This document shows, piece after piece, positions 1-8,177 of a DNA stretch of 64,000 nt. Each line of letters opens with the position of its first letter. Positions within the stretch are counted from its first letter, which is position 1. Origin of the DNA: Nonomuraea polychroma (lineage in GTDB: Bacteria > Actinomycetota > Actinomycetes > Streptosporangiales > Streptosporangiaceae); assembly GCF_004011505.1 (NCBI RefSeq), contig NZ_SAUN01000001.1:10319501-10383500 (forward strand), in the 5' to 3' direction. A program made the position numbers and the translations under genes. The notes under the pieces are model-generated. The model was not told where the DNA came from and did not search any database. It saw only the letters and a list, made by a program, of their open reading frames with translations.

Positions 1-118
1 CCGGCCCGGTGTCCCGCCGCCGTCCGGGACCGGCCCCCAGGCCGCACGCCCGGACGGCGGGCGGGCGGAGGGCCGGGGTACGGCGGCGCGCCGCGCCGCC
101 GCTTGATACCTACAAGAG

Positions 119-943
119 CTATTCGGCAGTGCGCTCGCTGTATTTCGCCGCCTTGCGGGCTTCTGTGATGAGTTCGACAAGGTCGGCAACGAGCTTCGGA
201 CTTGCGGCGATGGTCGCGTGGGCTGTCATGCTGTGTGGGCTGCCGTCGATGTCGACGACTGCGGCTCCGGCTTCGCGAGCGATGACGACGCCGGCGGCGG
301 TGTCCCATGGGTTGTTGCTGAGCATGATGTTGGCGTCGATCCTGCCGTCCGCTACCCAGGCCAGATCAATTGCGGCTGAGCCGAACATCCGTATGCGCTG
401 AACGCGTGCGGCAAGTTCATGCGTCAGGGCGAAGCGGGGCCGGTTACGTTCGTGGGCGTTCTCGCCCACCGCATAGTCGCCGAGGGCCACGATGGCGGAC
501 TCCAAGTCTCGGGCGTCACTTGCCCGGATGGTGGAGCCGTTGGCTTGGGCGCCTGCTCCTTCTGCTGCGGTGTAGCGGATGCCGAGGATCGGCAGCTCGA
601 TGACTCCGAGGGTGGGCATGTCCTTGTCGACCAAGCCGAGAGAGACGCCGCAGAGCGGGATGCCGTGCAGGAAGTTGGCCGTCCCGTCTACCGGGTCGAG
701 TGCCCACATCAGGCCGTCACCGGTACTGCTCACACCTTCCTCTTCGCCGAGGAAGCCGATCTCGGGTGTTTCCCGGGAAAGGAATTCGCGTACGGCGTGT
801 TCTACGGCGTAGTCGACCTCGGTCGCCATATCGCGGTCGCCCTTGGCGGTGACGACGCCGGGAGCCTTCGATCTGATGATTTCGCTGGCTATCGAAGCGG
901 CGTGTTCGGCGATGGGGAGGAGGGTTCGGGCGTCGATGGTCAT
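119..943 (-). CDS. Inositol monophosphatase family protein
   Basis: A 274-residue protein of the Mg-dependent inositol monophosphatase / FIG superfamily, which hydrolyses small phosphate monoesters. The metal-binding motifs are visible: GEE at about residues 66-68, DPVDGT at 83-88 and a C-terminal WDTAAG. The start ATG at 943 overlaps the stop of the upstream DUF5919 gene (940..943, ATGA), so the two are translationally coupled. An open frame continues upstream to 1690, but it runs through the DUF5919 gene in another frame and is not the real N-terminus. Codon use looks less GC-rich than in the chromosomal genes to the right, in keeping with cargo of the integrative element. The true substrate cannot be told from sequence; inositol phosphate, PAP or a nucleotide are all possible. 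Confidence 0.9.
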   Translation of the reverse strand: MTIDARTLLPIAEHAASIASEIIRSKAPGVVTAKGDRDMATEVDYAVEHAVREFLSRETPEIGFLGEEEGVSSTGDGLMWALDPVDGTANFLHGIPLCGVSLGLVDKDMPTLGVIELPILGIRYTAAEGAGAQANGSTIRASDARDLESAIVALGDYAVGENAHERNRPRFALTHELAARVQRIRMFGSAAIDLAWVADGRIDANIMLSNNPWDTAAGVVIAREAGAAVVDIDGSPHSMTAHATIAASPKLVADLVELITEARKAAKYSERTAE

Positions 944-1812
944 ACGGGTTTGCTCCGCTCCCACATCTCGGTGAACACCTGGTCGAAGACGGGAAACAGG
1001 CCTTCGGCGGCGGTGTTGTCTCTGATCACGAACGTTGGGGAGTCGACTCCGCGGGCTTGTGGCAGGTAGGGCTGCATCACGCAGAGTGCCCGGTCCACGA
1101 TGAGGAGGTTGAACCGGATCGTCTCGTCGTAGACGTGCAGTTCGAGGCGTTGAGCGGATGCGGTGTCGAGCCGGGCGCGGAGCCTGGTCAACATGGTGAT
1201 GTTGAGCGCCGTGAGTGTGGTCAGCGTGCTGTCGGTGTAGCCCTCTTCTGCTTCGCGGGCGCGGATCGCTTGGCCCTTCGGGTCGAGGAAGAGACACCGG
1301 ATCCGGGTGCCTGAGTCCAGCAGGCGCCTGAGCTGGTGATCGGGGTAGCCGTGGCAAAGCACGTTGAGCGACAAGCCTGCCGCGTTGATCTCCTTCGCGC
1401 TGTCGAACAGAGTCGATGCGGGATAGGCGGATGAGAAAGCGGCTCGGCTGCTGAAGACGGCGGTTACGTCGGCCATCTGCGGCATGGCGCAGACTTGGGT
1501 CTCGGGGCCGGCACTTCTGGCGGTTTCTGGCTCTGTCCTCGGCGTGGGCACTTCGACGGCGTTCGTGGAGAACAGTTCGTGGGCCGACCTGCCCGGGAAC
1601 ATCGCCTCCAAGACGCGACAGTGGCCGGAGTACGGCAGGCCCTTGAGCTCGCCGGACAGCCAGCGATGGAGCTGAGCACGGCTCGGCCAACCGCCCTGCA
1701 ACGACGGGTCGACCTTCTTGGCCGCCTTGTCGTACTCCTTACAGAACGTGCTGTAGGTCTGCCAGTGGCGTTGCGTCAGCAGGACCTTCAACAGGATCGG
1801 CTGGTCAGTCAT
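940..1812 (-). CDS. DUF5919 regulator-like protein
   Basis: A 290-residue protein if it starts at the ATG at 1812; an in-frame ATG at 1839 would add nine residues. The N-terminal 80 residues look like a helix-turn-helix region (PSRAQLHRWLSGEL reads as a recognition helix). The C-terminal half matches my memory of the DUF5919 family: a GTRIRCLFLDPKG block, a RLELHVYDETIRFN block and a QPYLPQARGVDSP block. Actinomycete proteins of this kind are annotated as XRE-like regulators and are often found beside mobile-element cargo. It is the first gene of a two-gene operon with the monophosphatase (4-bp overlap). The function of the C-terminal domain is unknown; it may sense a small ligand. Confidence 0.75.
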   Translation of the reverse strand: MTDQPILLKVLLTQRHWQTYSTFCKEYDKAAKKVDPSLQGGWPSRAQLHRWLSGELKGLPYSGHCRVLEAMFPGRSAHELFSTNAVEVPTPRTEPETARSAGPETQVCAMPQMADVTAVFSSRAAFSSAYPASTLFDSAKEINAAGLSLNVLCHGYPDHQLRRLLDSGTRIRCLFLDPKGQAIRAREAEEGYTDSTLTTLTALNITMLTRLRARLDTASAQRLELHVYDETIRFNLLIVDRALCVMQPYLPQARGVDSPTFVIRDNTAAEGLFPVFDQVFTEMWERSKPV

Positions 1813-1967
1813 GATCCGCGCCTCGGGCTGGGGTGCCATATTGGGCCCAGGTTAGCGACAGAGACGAGCGCGGACGAGACAAGGAGGAGACGAACAGAGA
1901 CGAGCCGATCACAGACGGTACTCGCGGGCGATCGAGACGTGACAGGTCCCCGGGCAATCCTCGTTGC

Positions 1968-2132
1968 ATGACTGCGCGATGTGACTCCTGCTCGGGGCGG
2001 GGCTGGAAATACGTGAGCCTTCGCCGGATCGTGGTGGCAACCGAGAAGTCCGGCGACGCCGACTCCGGCGAGCGACACAAGGACGCTTGCTGGCGGTGCG
2101 ACGGGACCGGCACGGTTGGAGCGCAGTCGTGA
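1968..2132 (+). CDS. Small DnaJ-type zinc-knuckle protein
   Basis: A 54-residue protein from the ATG at 1968. It has two CxxCxGxG repeats (CDSCSGRG near the start, CWRCDGTG near the end), the zinc-binding pattern of the DnaJ cysteine-rich domain but without a J domain. Such tiny zinc-knuckle genes are common in actinomycete conjugative elements. The stop overlaps a GTG start of the next gene (2129). An upstream ATG at 1833 is in frame, but the extra 45 residues are low-complexity and overlap the divergent promoter region, so I prefer the short form. Function not known. Confidence 0.5.
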   Translation: MTARCDSCSGRGWKYVSLRRIVVATEKSGDADSGERHKDACWRCDGTGTVGAQS

Positions 2133-2416
2133 TCGTGCGCACCAACTGCCTGAGCCCTCACGTGGCACCTGCCAGGCCAGACCACATGCGCCTCGTCTGG
2201 CGAGAGCCCAACAGGGGCGAAGAGCGCTACCGCGCGTTCGCCTGGACGTGCGAGTGCGAGAACACCGTGTACGAGCTGCGCCACGCAGCCGGTCTTGCCT
2301 ACATTCGGCGGACGCGGCTAGTCAGCGGCGTGACTGAGGTCCACGAGACGTATCGCTGGCGTTTGGGACAGGCGCACAGCGTCTGGAACGCACTCCTGGA
2401 GGGGCAGGCCCGATAA
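2129..2416 (+). CDS. Hypothetical protein, coupled to the zinc-knuckle gene
   Basis: A 95-residue frame using the GTG at 2129, which overlaps the stop of the preceding gene by 4 bp (GTGA). An ATG further upstream (2087) lies inside the previous gene. The protein is basic and aromatic, with a short Cys-x-Cys segment (TCECENTVYELRHA) around residue 43, and has no domain I recognise. The operon arrangement suggests it is expressed with the 54-residue zinc-knuckle protein. It is followed by a strong hairpin. Confidence 0.45.
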   Translation: MIVRTNCLSPHVAPARPDHMRLVWREPNRGEERYRAFAWTCECENTVYELRHAAGLAYIRRTRLVSGVTEVHETYRWRLGQAHSVWNALLEGQAR

Positions 2417-2470
2417 GCGAGGCGCGGCGGAATGATCAACACCGGGTACTCATGCCGTCGCGTCTTGGGT

Positions 2471-2508
2471 GGTGGGGGCTCCTGTAGCGCAGTCAGGTAG
2501 CCCCCACC
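2471..2508 (+). terminator. Hairpin after the small-gene pair
   Basis: A perfect 10-bp inverted repeat (GGTGGGGGCT at 2471-2480, AGCCCCCACC at 2499-2508) with an 18-nt loop. It lies 55 bp after the stop at 2416, and no U-tract follows. A second set of nested repeats follows at once: GTCTGTC at 2511-2517 with GACAGAC at 2544-2550, enclosing CTTCCC-GAG-GGGAAG at 2529-2543. Together they probably end transcription before the GntR promoter or structure its leader. Confidence 0.45.
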
Positions 2509-2573
2509 AGTCTGTCCGTCCCGCTTGCTCTTCCCGAGGGGAAGACAGACAGCTCGACTCGAACTAGGCTTTA

Positions 2574-2586
2574 CGACAAGTCGAGT
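2574..2586 (-). promoter_or_regulatory. KorSA-type operator before the GntR gene
   Basis: On the minus strand this reads ACTCG-AC-TTGTCG. It lies immediately before the GntR-family start codon. The same pattern ACTCG-NN-TTGTCG occurs twice more as an inverted pair around the pra promoter (about 3876-3888 and 3920-3932), and I noticed no further copies in the window. This is the layout expected for a repressor that controls itself and pra, as KorSA does in pSAM2. Confidence 0.6.
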
Positions 2587-2592
2587 TGTTGG

Positions 2593-3333
2593 ATGGTCGT
2601 CATGTCGTCTGAAGAGTTCGCCCCGCCGAAGTATGCCCAGATCGTTCAGGCGATCAGGCAGAAGATCGCGGACGGGACCTATCCTCCAGGTTCCCTGCTG
2701 CCTTCGGAGACGCAGCTTGTCCGCGAGTTTGGGGTAAGTCGTCCAACCGTCGTACGGGCGCTCCAAGTGCTCCAGCTCCGTGGAGTCATCGAGCGCGAGC
2801 ACGGCAGGGGATCTTTCGTGAAGGCGGCCCCGCCTGTCTCCGCCGAACAGAGCGGCCGGCCTGGGCGGGCGGTACTGGATCGAGTGGAGACAGGCGAAAA
2901 CTGCTCGATCGTTGAGGCAGGGCGCCAGGTGGCGACTGCTCCAGTAGCGAAACTCCTCGACGTGCCGGAGGGATCTCCTGTGGTACGACGCCGCGTCCTG
3001 TTCCGCGACGATGAACGGCCAACTGATCTGGTCACGGTCTGGTGCCCGGCGCATCAGGCCGACGACACGCAACTCGGCGAGGCGGAGCCGCTCACAGTCG
3101 GCATCAGACAGCATCTCCAGACAAGGAAAGGCCTCAAGCTCCAGCATGTCGTCGAGCGGTTGAGTGCCCGGCATCCTTCGGCCGAAGAGGCCAAGCTCCT
3201 GGAGATACGCAAGACCACTCCCGTCCTCGGAGTGCTGGCGAGCGTGTTCAACGGAGGCGGACGGCCCGTGATGGTCGTTGATCTAGTGATGCCGGGCGAT
3301 CTTCACGAACTTGAGGATTCCTATTCGCTGTAA
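2593..3333 (+). CDS. GntR-family repressor, KorSA-like
   Basis: A 246-residue (from 2593) or 243-residue (from the ATG at 2602) regulator. The N-terminal winged helix-turn-helix is typical GntR: KYAQIVQAIRQKIADGTYPP, then LPSETQLVREFGVSRPTVVRAL. The remainder is an UTRA-type effector domain ending in VMPGDLHELEDSY. In pSAM2 the equivalent gene, korSA, encodes a GntR repressor that silences pra and hence replication, excision and transfer. The shared operator motif in front of this gene and of pra supports the same role here. The natural ligand is not known. Confidence 0.85.
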   Translation: MVVMSSEEFAPPKYAQIVQAIRQKIADGTYPPGSLLPSETQLVREFGVSRPTVVRALQVLQLRGVIEREHGRGSFVKAAPPVSAEQSGRPGRAVLDRVETGENCSIVEAGRQVATAPVAKLLDVPEGSPVVRRRVLFRDDERPTDLVTVWCPAHQADDTQLGEAEPLTVGIRQHLQTRKGLKLQHVVERLSARHPSAEEAKLLEIRKTTPVLGVLASVFNGGGRPVMVVDLVMPGDLHELEDSYSL

Positions 3334-3339
3334 GGACGA

Positions 3340-3795
3340 TCAGGTGTCGTAGAGGCCGTCCCAAGGCGCATAGAAGCCGATGTTGTTGGGATAAAGCTCC
3401 GCGCACTCGTCGCCTTCGTGATTTTCCAGGATCAGGCCGAAGACGACGCCGTCGAACTCCAGCCGAAACGGGCGGATGGCGATGTCGCAGAACTCGAGCT
3501 CGGGCAGTTCGGCGAGCCATTCACTCAGTCGCTGGTCCGCGGCGTCTACCGACTCCCTGTGCCTGTCGTCGGCTCCGGTGCATTCGATCCGTGAGTCCAG
3601 GTAGTGCCCGTCAGCGCTAAAGCGGTGAAGGACGGCATACCACCGCTTATGGGACAACCAGTCTTCTGTTCTTGAGTAGCCTTCCCGAAAGGCGGGCACG
3701 ACCCCGCCGAGAAACTGACCCTCGCGCCACCGGCCGATGCGGTCGGTGTGATAGTCGGGCTCATATGAAATCGGGATGACATCGGGGTACGTCAC
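3340..3795 (-). CDS. Hypothetical protein
   Basis: A 151-residue acidic protein lying between the GntR gene and pra but on the opposite strand, ending 6 bp from the GntR stop. It is rich in Trp, Tyr and Asp and has no transmembrane segment or domain that I recognise. The start at 3795 leaves a 168-bp divergent region shared with the pra promoter. It may be AICE cargo such as an immunity or regulatory protein, but nothing in the sequence shows this. Confidence 0.6.
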   Translation of the reverse strand: MTYPDVIPISYEPDYHTDRIGRWREGQFLGGVVPAFREGYSRTEDWLSHKRWYAVLHRFSADGHYLDSRIECTGADDRHRESVDAADQRLSEWLAELPELEFCDIAIRPFRLEFDGVVFGLILENHEGDECAELYPNNIGFYAPWDGLYDT

Positions 3796-3870
3796 GCCCG
3801 AACCGTAGCCACCTTGTACGACAATCTCCCGTTTTGCCTGGTCATTGAGCTGACACCCTTCAATTAATTC

Positions 3871-3937
3871 GCTAACTCGTGTTGTCGAGTGCTCGAAACT
3901 GGGGTAGCTTCATGGCAGCTCGACAAGACGAGTTAGC
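3871..3937 (+). promoter_or_regulatory. pra promoter with inverted-repeat operators
   Basis: Two 19-bp arms (3871-3889 and 3919-3937) are inverted repeats of each other with one mismatch; each contains ACTCG-NN-TTGTCG or its complement. A plausible promoter sits between and over them: -35 TTGTCG at 3882-3887 inside the left arm, a 17-bp spacer and -10 TAGCTT at 3905-3910. Binding of the GntR repressor to both arms would cover the -35 and the start region. The arms lie 27 bp upstream of the pra start codon. Confidence 0.6.
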
Positions 3938-3963
3938 GACAATACGACTTAGGAGCAAGCCTC

Positions 3964-4374
3964 ATGGCACTGCAAGGTCCCATCCCCGTCACGTTCGACA
4001 TGGTCTTCCCGCACGGCTGCTACATCGTCGGCGAGGTCGAGCCCGTCAAGGACTTCGACGCCTCGACCAACGGGCGCTTCGTTCAGTCCCGCGACAAGCA
4101 GAGCGGAGGGCTCGTCTGGCAGGTCTCCGTCATGGACGCGGACCCGTCGCTCAAGGCCGCTCAGAAGACCGTGTCCGTCAAGATCCTCAACCCGGTGCAG
4201 CCCGTACCTCCGGCTCCCATGGCCGGACTGCCGTTCACGCCGGTCGAGTTCGACCACATGACCGTCACGCCGTACGTCAACCAGGCCGGGAGGCTGGCGT
4301 ACTCGATCAAGGTTCGCGAGATGCGGGCTCCTCGCCCTGCTGGCAAGACGACCGCCGCTAAGGACGCGGCGTGA
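3964..4374 (+). CDS. pra: Pra-like activator of replication, integration and excision
   Basis: A 136-residue protein that matches my memory of the pSAM2 Pra family (plasmid replication, integration and excision activator): it opens with MALQGPIPVTFDMVFPHGCY and continues with VEPVKDFD and QSRDKQSGGLVWQV. In pSAM2, Pra is required for transcription of the repSA-xis-int operon and is itself repressed by KorSA. Here it is the first gene of a long co-directional run to int, with ATGATG overlap to the next gene, and the operator pair just upstream fits repression by the GntR protein. A ribosome-binding AGGAG lies before the ATG. Confidence 0.8.
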   Translation: MALQGPIPVTFDMVFPHGCYIVGEVEPVKDFDASTNGRFVQSRDKQSGGLVWQVSVMDADPSLKAAQKTVSVKILNPVQPVPPAPMAGLPFTPVEFDHMTVTPYVNQAGRLAYSIKVREMRAPRPAGKTTAAKDAA

Positions 4375-4649
4375 TGGGGCGGCCCAAGGCTCGTCCGGCC
4401 AGCACGATCAACCTCAAGGTCGGTCAGGGCGCTGACGTACGCAGCCATCCGTATCCGCAGCGGTCGCCGGTCCTGGGGCTGGTCTTCGGCGGCACGCAGG
4501 TTCTTGTCACCACGTCGGCGAACGATCATGTCACCCTCGACGACGTCGAGTTCGCTCGGAGCCTGGCGCGCGAGGCCGCCATGTTCGCCGGTGCGGTGGA
4601 GCGCATGTTCCACGGGCTCCCGAACGGGCTGGGGGTGGCGGGTCGATGA
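4371..4649 (+). CDS. Small conserved AICE protein
   Basis: A 92-residue protein in the pra-tra operon, overlapping the pra stop by 4 bp and the next gene by 4 bp. It has a basic N-terminus followed by a hydrophobic strand and an alpha-helical C-terminus (EFARSLAREAAMFAGAVERM). Genes of this size and position are usual between pra and the transfer ATPase in pSAM2-like elements, but I recognise no domain. Confidence 0.6.
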   Translation: MMGRPKARPASTINLKVGQGADVRSHPYPQRSPVLGLVFGGTQVLVTTSANDHVTLDDVEFARSLAREAAMFAGAVERMFHGLPNGLGVAGR

Positions 4650-4948
4650 CGCTCAGCCCGTACACCTACGTCACGGTCTCCATACGCCCCGATCAGCCGT
4701 CCCGGATCAGCGTCGCGTTCAACTCGGCGCAGTTGCGGGCGCGCGCCTGGCTGGGGGACAGCGGCAAGCCCTGCTTCGACCTGGAGACCTCGGACGCCTC
4801 GGTCACCGTCTCCACCGTTGGGCCGGTGACCGACGACGACCTCACCGTGGCTCGCGAGATCTTCAACGCCGCCGCTCGCTACCTGGCCGACTGCGAGCGG
4901 CTGCACTCCGAGCAGTCGGCCAAGGCCACGGCTGGCGAGGCGGCCTGA
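4646..4948 (+). CDS. Small AICE protein upstream of tra
   Basis: A 100-residue protein overlapping its neighbours on both sides (ATGA at 4646 and TGATG at 4946-4950), so it is translated in a coupled chain with the transfer ATPase. It has a beta-rich N-terminal half and a helical C-terminus that includes ADCERLHSEQSAKA. No domain recognised. Confidence 0.6.
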   Translation: MTLSPYTYVTVSIRPDQPSRISVAFNSAQLRARAWLGDSGKPCFDLETSDASVTVSTVGPVTDDDLTVAREIFNAAARYLADCERLHSEQSAKATAGEAA

Positions 4949-6445
4949 TGTTCAGCGGGGCCGCAGGAAGCGGCAACTTCCGGCGGCCCCTCGACCTTCC
5001 TCACACACGCGACATGTTTCGGAAGGACTTCACCCTAATGTTCAAGAGGATGCCCGGCGATGAGCCGCACCGCATCGTCTCCACCACCCCTGACACGGCG
5101 GTGGTCTTCAAACCGGCCGTGGTCCAGACCCCGGCCGTCATCACCCTCACCATCTTCGTTGCCCGGTTCGTCGCCGGACTCGGTCGTCTCGTCTGGCGGC
5201 ATCCTGTGGCGATGGCCGTCATCGCCGTTCCCGGTGCCCTGTGCTGGGCGTACGGCTGGCGCGTCGCTCTGCTGGTCGTCATGCCTGCACTGGTCGGCCT
5301 GGGTGCCTGGGCATTCCTCGACCGGCCGCGGTTTGTGCGATGCGTCGGCTGGCGACTGGTCGCCTTCGTTCGCTGGTTCTGGATCTACCGGCGACGCTGG
5401 CGGCCAGTCATGACCGTCTCCGGCCTGGCTCGGTGCATACGTGGACGGGAGTACATTCCGCGGCTGGTCAGGGTCACGTGCGACTCGTGGTCCGATCAGG
5501 TCGCCGTCCGCATGCTCGACGGCCAGGCGGTCAAGGACTGGGCCGACAGGATCGAGAACCTTTCCCATGGCTTCGGCTCGGAGACGTGCCGGGTCTCGGT
5601 GGCCAAGTCCGGCCGGCTCGTGCTGACCTTTCCACGCCGTGATCCACTGGCCACACCCATACCGGCACTTCCTGTCCCAGACATACCGACTGTGGGGCCG
5701 ATCGAGATCGGCAAGCAAGAGGACGGCTCACCCTGGCGGCTCCGGCTGCATGGGGCTCACGTCCTGGTCGCCGGTGCCACAGGGGCGGGCAAGGGCTCGA
5801 TCATCTGGTCAGCGATCCGCGGGCTCTTGCCGGCCATGCGGGCGGGCCTGGTGGAGGTTTGGGCGCTCGATCCGAAGCTGATGGAGCTGTCGTACGGCAG
5901 GCCGCTCTTCAACGGCCGGTACGCGGCTGATCCTGCTGACTGCGCTGACCTGTTGGACGAGGCCGTGAGCGTCATGCAGAAGCGGGCGGCTCGCTTCGCT
6001 GGCGTTCAGCGTTCGCACACGCCGACGCTCGATGATCCCTTCGTCCTGGTCGTGGTCGACGAGGTGGCGTTCCTGACCGCGTACCAGTCCGACAAGCAGC
6101 TCAGGCAGCGCATCTCCGCTGCCCTGGCCACGCTGACCACTCAGGGACGAGCGGTCGGCGTGGGCGTCCTGGCGGCCCTGCAGGACCCTCGCAAGGAGGT
6201 CATGAACATCCGCAACCTCTTCCCGGACAAGATCGCTCTGCGGCTTGACGAGTCGGAGCAAGTGGACATGGTGCTCGGTGACGGGGCGAGGGATCGCGGC
6301 GCGCTGGCCGACCGGATCTCTCCTCGTTCGGAGCGAGGCGCGCGTCGGATACGTGCGGCTGGAGACCAGTCCCGATCCGATTCGCGTCCGTGCCGCGTAC
6401 GTCTCCGACGACGACATCCGCGCGATGGTCGGTGAGGCCCGATGA
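4948..6445 (+). CDS. FtsK/SpoIIIE-like conjugal transfer ATPase (frameshifted near 3' end)
   Basis: The TraSA/TraB-type double-stranded DNA translocase that moves AICEs between mycelia. The N-terminal 130 residues carry two to three transmembrane segments. Walker A is AGATGAGKGS (catalytic Lys near residue 282) and Walker B is VLVVVDEVAF. The reading frame that begins at 4948 stays open to a TGA at 6433-6435, but its last ~35 residues are an unrelated Arg-rich tail. The expected family C-terminus (RVGYVRLETSP, then RVRAAYVSDDDIRAMV) is encoded in the +1 frame and stops at 6443-6445. The switch falls in the GGCGCGCGTCGG run at about 6336-6347 and fits a 2-base loss. Sequencing error, a decayed gene or a programmed shift are all possible. 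The stop at 6445 overlaps the next start by 4 bp, which supports the restored frame. Confidence 0.8.
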
Positions 6446-6594
6446 CGCTGGCTCACTTCCTCAACGGCCTGCGCTGCTCCATCTGCGGCGCCCTCAACGT
6501 CCTGTGGCTCGACCCGCTGCGCGGCCTGGTCGAGTGCTCCGAGTGCGGACAGACCGCGCTCACGTTCCCCGAGATCGGAGAGGAGGTCCGTTGA
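6442..6594 (+). CDS. Small zinc-ribbon protein between tra and rep
   Basis: A 50-residue protein starting at an ATG that overlaps the frame-corrected stop of the transfer ATPase (ATGA). It has two CxxC pairs, CSIC near residues 12-15 and CSEC near residues 32-35, forming a probable zinc ribbon. Its stop overlaps the TTG start of the replication gene (TTGA at 6591-6594). The tight coupling on both sides supports it being real despite its size. Function unknown. Confidence 0.65.
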   Translation: MTLAHFLNGLRCSICGALNVLWLDPLRGLVECSECGQTALTFPEIGEEVR

Positions 6595-8165
6595 CCGACC
6601 GCAGGACTCCACGCGCTATCCGCATGGCTCAGCCGCTCGCCCGCGACGTTGCCGAGGAGATCGCCAAGCTTCACGGCGTCTGCATCCGACCCGTGGCGCT
6701 TAAGCGGCTCGACATGACGACTGGCAAGTCAGAGGTCGTCGACGTCCCATGCGGCTCGCCGCTGGAGAGCAAGTGTCCTCCCTGCGCCAAGCGCAACCGG
6801 CAACTCCGGATGGCGCAGTGCCGGGAGGGCTGGCACCTCAACGAGGAGCCGATCATCACGCCTGACGAGCCGACCGACGGACAGCGCTGGCTCGTCGAGT
6901 TCCGGGCCGACATGCAGGCGAAGCGGGACCAGGAAGCAAAGGCCGGCAGCGACACCGCCGACTTGGACGCCGTGCTGACCGGGCTCGACATCGAGATCAA
7001 CGAGGCCGGGATGCGCGGAAACGTTCTGGGACGTACGGGCTCCAAACGCGTCCGCTCCACGAAGCGCCGCCAGGACGCACCCGACCTGCCCAAACGGAAG
7101 ATGGCGAGCACGACGCTGGGGCGGACCTTCGAGGCGGCGGACGGCAGGAGCTACCGGCCCTCCCTGTTCGTCACACTCACCCTGCCGGGCTACGGCAAGG
7201 TGATGAACGGCGCTCCCATCGATCCGGACTCGTACGACTACGTCCGGGCGGCTCGTGACGCGCTGCACTTCTCCAAGCTCGTGGACCGGTTCGTGCAGAA
7301 CCTTCGCCGGGTGGCGGGCTATGACGTGCAGTACTTCGCCACCGTGGAGCCTCAGAAGCGGCTCGCGCCGCACCTGCACATGGCTATCCGGGGCACCCTG
7401 CCACGCGCCGAGATGAAGCAGATAGCGGCGGCCACCTATCACCAAGTCTGGTGGCCCCAGACTGACGAGGCTCGTTTCGAGGGCGAGCACCTGCCCGTCT
7501 GGAACGACGGCATCGGCTACTTGGACCCCGACACGGGAGAGGTCCTGCCCACCTGGGACGAAGCCCTCGACCAACTCGGCGACGAGCCAATGCACGTGAT
7601 CCGCTTCGGCGACCAGGTGGACGTCAAGGGCGTGCTCGCCGGGTCGCCGGACGCTGACCAGTGCATCCGGTACCTGTCCAAGTACCTCACGAAGAGCCTC
7701 GGCGAGACCTTGGACGGTCAAGCGCAGCGGGAGCACGCGGCTCGCTTCGTCGATGCCCTGCGTTACGAACCCTGCTCGCCGACCTGCCCGAACTGGCTGC
7801 GCTACGGCGTGCAGCCCAAGAACGCCAAGGCCGGGATGTCTCCTGGCCGCTGTCGGTCCAAGGCCCACAAGCCGGAACACCTCGGATACGCCGGTCGTCG
7901 TGTCCTCGTCTCCCGCAAGTGGAGCAACAAGACGCTCGCCGAGCACAAACAGGACCGCCGTACCTGGGTTCTGGAAGCGCTCGGCCAGGCCGACGAGCCC
8001 ACAGACCCGCATCGCTACGTCTGGCAGCCAGTCAGACCAGGTGATCCCGATCTCGCACCGATCGGTGTCCGGCTCCTGCGATCCATCGCCGAACGCCAGC
8101 GATGGCGTGCCCACCTGAGACAGCTCAAAGAACAAAGTCTTTCGGCAAATCCGCAGGCAGCCTGA
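6591..8165 (+). CDS. Rolling-circle replication initiator (RepSA type)
   Basis: A 524-residue initiator protein of the pSAM2 RepSA type, which nicks the double-strand origin to start rolling-circle replication of the excised element. The three initiator motifs are visible: a hydrophobic SLFVTLTLPGYG block, the HLHMAIRG metal-binding HxH block, and CIRYLSKYLTKS, with the catalytic Tyr and Lys. A Cys-rich segment near the N-terminus (CPPCAKRNRQLRMAQC) and another near residue 390 (CSPTCPNW) probably bind zinc. I chose the TTG at 6591 because GGAGAGGAGG lies just before it and it overlaps the stop of the 50-residue gene. It is part of a rep-xis-int operon. Confidence 0.85.
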   Translation: MTDRRTPRAIRMAQPLARDVAEEIAKLHGVCIRPVALKRLDMTTGKSEVVDVPCGSPLESKCPPCAKRNRQLRMAQCREGWHLNEEPIITPDEPTDGQRWLVEFRADMQAKRDQEAKAGSDTADLDAVLTGLDIEINEAGMRGNVLGRTGSKRVRSTKRRQDAPDLPKRKMASTTLGRTFEAADGRSYRPSLFVTLTLPGYGKVMNGAPIDPDSYDYVRAARDALHFSKLVDRFVQNLRRVAGYDVQYFATVEPQKRLAPHLHMAIRGTLPRAEMKQIAAATYHQVWWPQTDEARFEGEHLPVWNDGIGYLDPDTGEVLPTWDEALDQLGDEPMHVIRFGDQVDVKGVLAGSPDADQCIRYLSKYLTKSLGETLDGQAQREHAARFVDALRYEPCSPTCPNWLRYGVQPKNAKAGMSPGRCRSKAHKPEHLGYAGRRVLVSRKWSNKTLAEHKQDRRTWVLEALGQADEPTDPHRYVWQPVRPGDPDLAPIGVRLLRSIAERQRWRAHLRQLKEQSLSANPQAA

Positions 8166-8177
8166 GAGGAGGAGATC

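Noticed and set aside
17..60. Perfect 12-bp inverted repeat CCGCCGTCCGGG / CCCGGACGGCGG in the first bases of the window
   Set aside because: It could be a terminator for a gene ending at 119, but there is no U-tract, the loop is 20 nt and the surrounding sequence is over 80 percent GC, where such repeats arise easily.
119..1690. A 523-residue minus-strand frame joining the monophosphatase to upstream sequence
   Set aside because: The N-terminal half is Arg/Pro-rich and is the shadow of the DUF5919 gene; the natural start at 943 gives a full-length monophosphatase.
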